Source: Siphonodentalium dalli (Eukaryota; Mollusca; Scaphopoda; Gadilida; Siphonodentaliidae). Taken from it: 64,000 bases of DNA. The stretch lies in NCBI GenBank assembly GCA_032622095.1, contig CP136066.1:189260716-189324715 (forward strand), given 5' to 3'. The notes beneath the pieces are model-generated. The model was not told where the DNA came from. It saw only the letters and a program-made list of their open reading frames with translations, and did no database searches. The position numbers and the translations under genes were made by a program. Positions 60,163 to 64,000 of the stretch are shown here, in pieces. How positions within the stretch are numbered: the first letter of the stretch is position 1; every line of letters begins with the position of its first letter.

Positions 60163-62359
60163 TTTTTGGGGTGTTGGTGTTTGACCCCACCTGACCTTGA
60201 CCTTCAAAATGGTCAATTCAAGGTCAAAGCCCGGACGAAGTCGGGTCACCTTCTAGAATATTATATATTACTGATGGATTATTACGCGAGTTGTCGCAAT
60301 GCTTGATCGTTATCAATGATTGTGGTTGCGAGTTACATTTCTTGGTAAGCGGTAAATTGGCTTTAGGACTCGGAAATATTGACTAATTAGTTTTGTTAAA
60401 GGTGACATGCAACGGTTTGCATCATTTGGCTGAAAATGAATTTAATTGGTCACCAGTTCGATCAGAAATTAAGCATAGCCCGCAAACGCTCTATTTTACT
60501 GATATATTTTTAGTTACCAACTTTTATATCGCGGAAAGTGAACAAGTATTTCCAATTTTAAGATCTAAGAATTCGTTGCACAATGCTCTAATTTAATATC
60601 GTAGAATGTGAGATGGTATTTTGAGTCGCCAACTTTTATATTTCGAAATGTAAAAAGTAGGCATAGTTTGCAATCATAAAAAGCCCTATATTTAGAACAC
60701 AAAACTCGCAAATTATATTATATAATGTTAAAAGTTAGAGAAAAAAAAAGTAAATTCATCTGATAAGAAACTTGTTTATACCTTCAGCAAAGCTCCAGTC
60801 AATTCACGAAAATATAAACTATGGTTGAAGACCGGACGACTATATATCATGTACATCAAGTATACCTAACACGATTTATTCATATAGAATTAAAGTATAC
60901 ACGTTATTTAACTAAATCCATCTAAAAAAAATCAGACAAACACGCCGACTGAACAAATTCAGTATAAAAGATCACGATGCCATGGGTTTTTGATTAACAT
61001 TATTTGTCAAAGTGCTCATTCCCTGAACTAAACTATTCTAATTTTTTTGGGGGGAAAAGTCAGTGATCAAATGTAATGTATCCCGGGAATGAGCGTTGGA
61101 AAACAATATACATGCACTTCAGAATGTACAGAAACTGTAGGTCCCCCCAATAAATGCTCCAGAAGGGAGACTGTCTCAGCTAGAGCTTGATATGGCGAAG
61201 TATAGTGTTGTCAGGCATGGGTAAGGGTGTGATAACTGGGACCAATATTCAAGATTATTTAAATGGAGTGGTCTAATTAGTTTTCAATGGCATTGACAAT
61301 ATTTTTTTCTTTTCAATTTGGAGTATTAAAATACAGACGTCAGTTTTCTGACTGTTGTCATAGTTCACCAAGTATGACCTGGCATCAATGCATATTATGA
61401 CAATAACCAACAGTGGCCACATGTTTTAGTGTTACTTAATATATTGTTTATTATGACCCAGACCCGACAGTTTCTGGCTATATAGTTGAGGGGCCCCATC
61501 CGTCCTTACGAACACATCACATTGCAACTCGTGTGCATGAATATCGTTGTCCTTTGTTATGGTGATATAGCTCAGCTTGGGGAAACAGGCTACCCCATAT
61601 ACTACAGGTTTCTAATTTATCCATTTATTATTACTTGAGTTATACGGCCCTAATTATTGTATTTGGAAATTTGTTAATTGTGTGAATGTTATAGGAACAT
61701 TTCACCATGTCTAACTCGAGTTTGGATAATCGGATTTGGTTCTGCTTTGACATGGTGATACCCCAGTTTGTGGGAAAGGATACACAATTACTACGCCGTT
61801 GGTCCATTCATTCTTACCATCTTTAACTTCAACTTTATATTCAGTCTTGCAATATGTAGAAATATATATGCCGGATTCGTCATATCCGGTTTAGACCTGT
61901 ATCGCATATGATATTTATAGTGAAAATACGATTATTATCCATTATAAAATGAAATTTAGTGTCTTCAACGTATCATTCTATGGTAATCGGTTATGTAGTC
62001 GCACATTGCTGTAAACAAACAAACTATGACCGCCGCGTATTGTCGACAGTGAAAATCGGTAATTACGAAAACGAGCATATTTTATTATTGGAAACACAAA
62101 AGCAAGAAGTCCTCACACCCGTATCGTGCGTGGATATATATGTTTTTTCTCAATTGCGATAATTTTTTGGTGGGTTATATAACTTTAAACCGGCAACTGA
62201 ACGATACAATTCGACTGTCCAGCAAAACTGGCTCAGGTAGGCTAGATCTGGGATGACGAATAATAGAGCTGTCATAAGCGTGCATTTGTTCGCGTTAATT
62301 GAGGGCATGGGAATGACATTCTACCAACCTGATTGTGGTATGATTAACAGAAAAAGTAA

Positions 62360-62500
62360 ATAAAACAATGTTAATTTGAACTATAGATACTTCACATAAG
62401 ATGAGGCATAAGTCGTATGAGGTCCATAGAGGGATATTATTTGGTGATGCTAGTCGTTGTGTGGGATGGCATCACTAAATTCACCATCTGTGGACCTCAT
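62360..62500. mobile_element. Degraded family E fragment
   Basis: 'caatgttaatttgaactatagatacttcaca.aagatgaggcataag' followed by one decayed hairpin ending 'gtggacctcattcc'. Confidence 0.65.
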
Positions 62501-63660
62501 TCCAGATTTACATATTTTTTTTGGTCAGAGATATGGCAATGTAGCGAGATGTTTTCAACAATATTTTGTCTGTTTTATTGGTCAGAGATATTGGACTTGT
62601 TGGACTTGGCAGCTATAAATTTCCATCTGTGCAACATTTATTTAGAGTTGTTACTCAAGTATAGCAATATTAGGATAAGAGCATATTTTGGTATACAGAT
62701 AGACCAATATGAGTGAAATGATACCCCATGCACGACATGGGTTTTATCCATTGATCTTCACCACAGTGTTTGAAAATATTGAAATTTTTATCTACCACAG
62801 GCCCCTGGGGAAAATACTAAAATACCAATATAGACTATACCATGTTGTTGTATCGTCTATATTGGCATTTATCATTTCGGCCAATTTTATAATCAGAGCG
62901 TCGCGTGGGCATATACCTGCACGTTGTCGGGATTTCAAATTGTCCAAACTGTTGTGTGTACACATGTATACAGTATATACTTGCAGGATCATTCCCCACC
63001 ACGTAATTGACTAACATTGAGATGAAAAGGACATTATAGCTTCAATTCAAGTGTCCTTACTCTGTAGCCCTTTTCCGAGTACATGGTGTACTTAAAACCA
63101 CGTGGCTGTTTGCACTCCACAATACAGCAAATATAAATATTCGCTTTTGAATGTTTTCCGGGTATCGAAATAGGTCGGCACATGAACTGCCTTTCTACGA
63201 ACATTATGTGTCGCAGAAAAACGCATTGAAGTAATAAAAAATACAATGTTGAACACGATGTTTGTGTCCCAAATAAAAACAGGCCATTTGCACGGCATGG
63301 AACAGAAAAGAGCGTTTCGTGTTAGTCTGTTAATTCTGATATGGTACACACAAAGATCGTTTCATTCAATTTTGCGATAATTGTTTTAAACAGCCGGAAA
63401 ATGGCTCTGAACATGGCAGATATTTTTGTATTTTGTATTTTTAATAATATTTTTATTTAGGTCACAAAATATAGCATATCAACTACAGTGTACATAGAAA
63501 CATGTATAATTTATACAAGTAGTATTAATCAAGTAAGTTCTTTTTAATTTGATTGAGTTATCAATCAATGGCATCAATAATATTTGGCTGTCAACAGGAA
63601 TGATGTTGAGATATGTAGGTGAAGTTTTGAGGGTTATTTGTGATAAATGATTAAAAATAA

Positions 63661-64000
63661 TTAGGTTGTTGTTGTTGTTTCAAAGAAATTTGTCAATTCG
63701 TCCCACCGTTCTCTGAATCTAATCGTTTTTAATGAATTGGAATTAGATGGCATGAAAGTCTCAATGTTTTTGTAATATTTGATTGACTGAATTAATCCTT
63801 GAAGGCAAGGTTCATTATTTCTCATTTTACAAGAGTAATTGTATCTCTTGTATAAAAGTATACATATATTAAGTATACTTAGACTAGAAGTGTTTTCCAT
63901 CAATCCAAGTATAATATATTCTGGGGTAAGTTCCAGAGTGATATCGCATTTACTTCTGAGATTATCTTTAAATTGAAGGAGTAAGGTCTTTGAGACTGAA
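63661..64000 (-). pseudogene. 3' end of a LINE reverse-transcriptase reading frame (cut by window edge)
   Basis: One open frame runs from the window edge to TAA at 63661-63663. It begins SKTLLLQFKDNLRSKCDITL, has LTPEYIILGLM (the LxPxxIILG-type motif after the reverse transcriptase and Zn region), then a YKRYNYSCKMRNNEPCLQGL stretch, and ends in five threonines from an ACA run. Layout and motifs match the C termini of bivalve LINE ORF2 proteins. No frame break is visible in the part seen, so it may be intact; the rest lies outside the window. Confidence 0.7.

Larger units (their letters stand above)
59226..63660. other. Upstream intergenic region, no gene seen
   Basis: Apart from the 24-bp tandem repeat at 60085 and the family E fragment at 62360, I see no exon-like frames, splice-bounded conservation or RNA genes. 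Frames longer than 60 codons here are low-complexity or not conserved with anything I recognise. Confidence 0.5.

Noticed and set aside
60043-60249. Coding repeat WADFPGIR (24-bp tandem)
   Set aside because: Only three units, open in both strands by composition, no splice-bounded context; treated as a simple tandem repeat.
62417-63349. Several 60-100-codon frames on both strands
   Set aside because: They overlap one another on opposite strands, one starts inside a degraded family E MITE, and none shows recognisable motifs.

Overview
The window is animal nuclear DNA: AT-rich, split genes with consensus GT-AG introns, and very dense short repeats. The repeat style (a 'gagttataactcc ... gacggacggac' element with a C-tract tail, tRNA-derived SINEs, many palindromic MITEs, a Tigger/pogo transposase relic, a LINE tail) suggests a lophotrochozoan, most likely a bivalve mollusc. 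I cannot name the species.

Two host genes are recognisable. (1) LRRC57 on the + strand: only its last two coding exons are present (1636-1821 and 3673-3714); the 5' part lies left of the window. (2) NEMF (Rqc2/NFACT family) on the - strand, apparently complete. I assembled 33 coding exons from the ATG at 59099 to the stop at 9496. All splice phases agree, giving 3579 nt and 1192 residues spread over 49.6 kb. NEMF binds stalled 60S-peptidyl-tRNA complexes, stabilises the E3 ligase Listerin and directs C-terminal tailing. LRRC57 and NEMF converge, with about 5.8 kb between their stop codons.

Layout: 1-4350, LRRC57 3' end with palindromic MITEs and a non-autonomous hAT insertion (perfect 8-bp target duplication) just after the stop. 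4350-9495, intergenic MITEs. 9496-59099, NEMF, whose introns hold nearly all the other repeats. 59100-63660, upstream intergenic DNA with a CRE-like palindrome close to the NEMF start and little else. 63661-64000, the 3' end of a LINE reading frame running out of the window.

The most unusual signals are inside NEMF. A 22-bp minisatellite of about 47 units (16731-17855) copies the 5' splice donor of exon 28. Separately, a ~58-bp tandem array (35798-36440) copies the 3' splice acceptor and first bases of exon 15 about 11 times. One gene therefore carries an amplified donor and an amplified acceptor. A second theme is modular MITEs: one hairpin cassette (arms around CTCTTATATATGCGAG) sits inside at least four elements with unrelated terminal repeats, and a second cassette (GCAGAATGAGGTCCCC arms) is also found in more than one terminal context.
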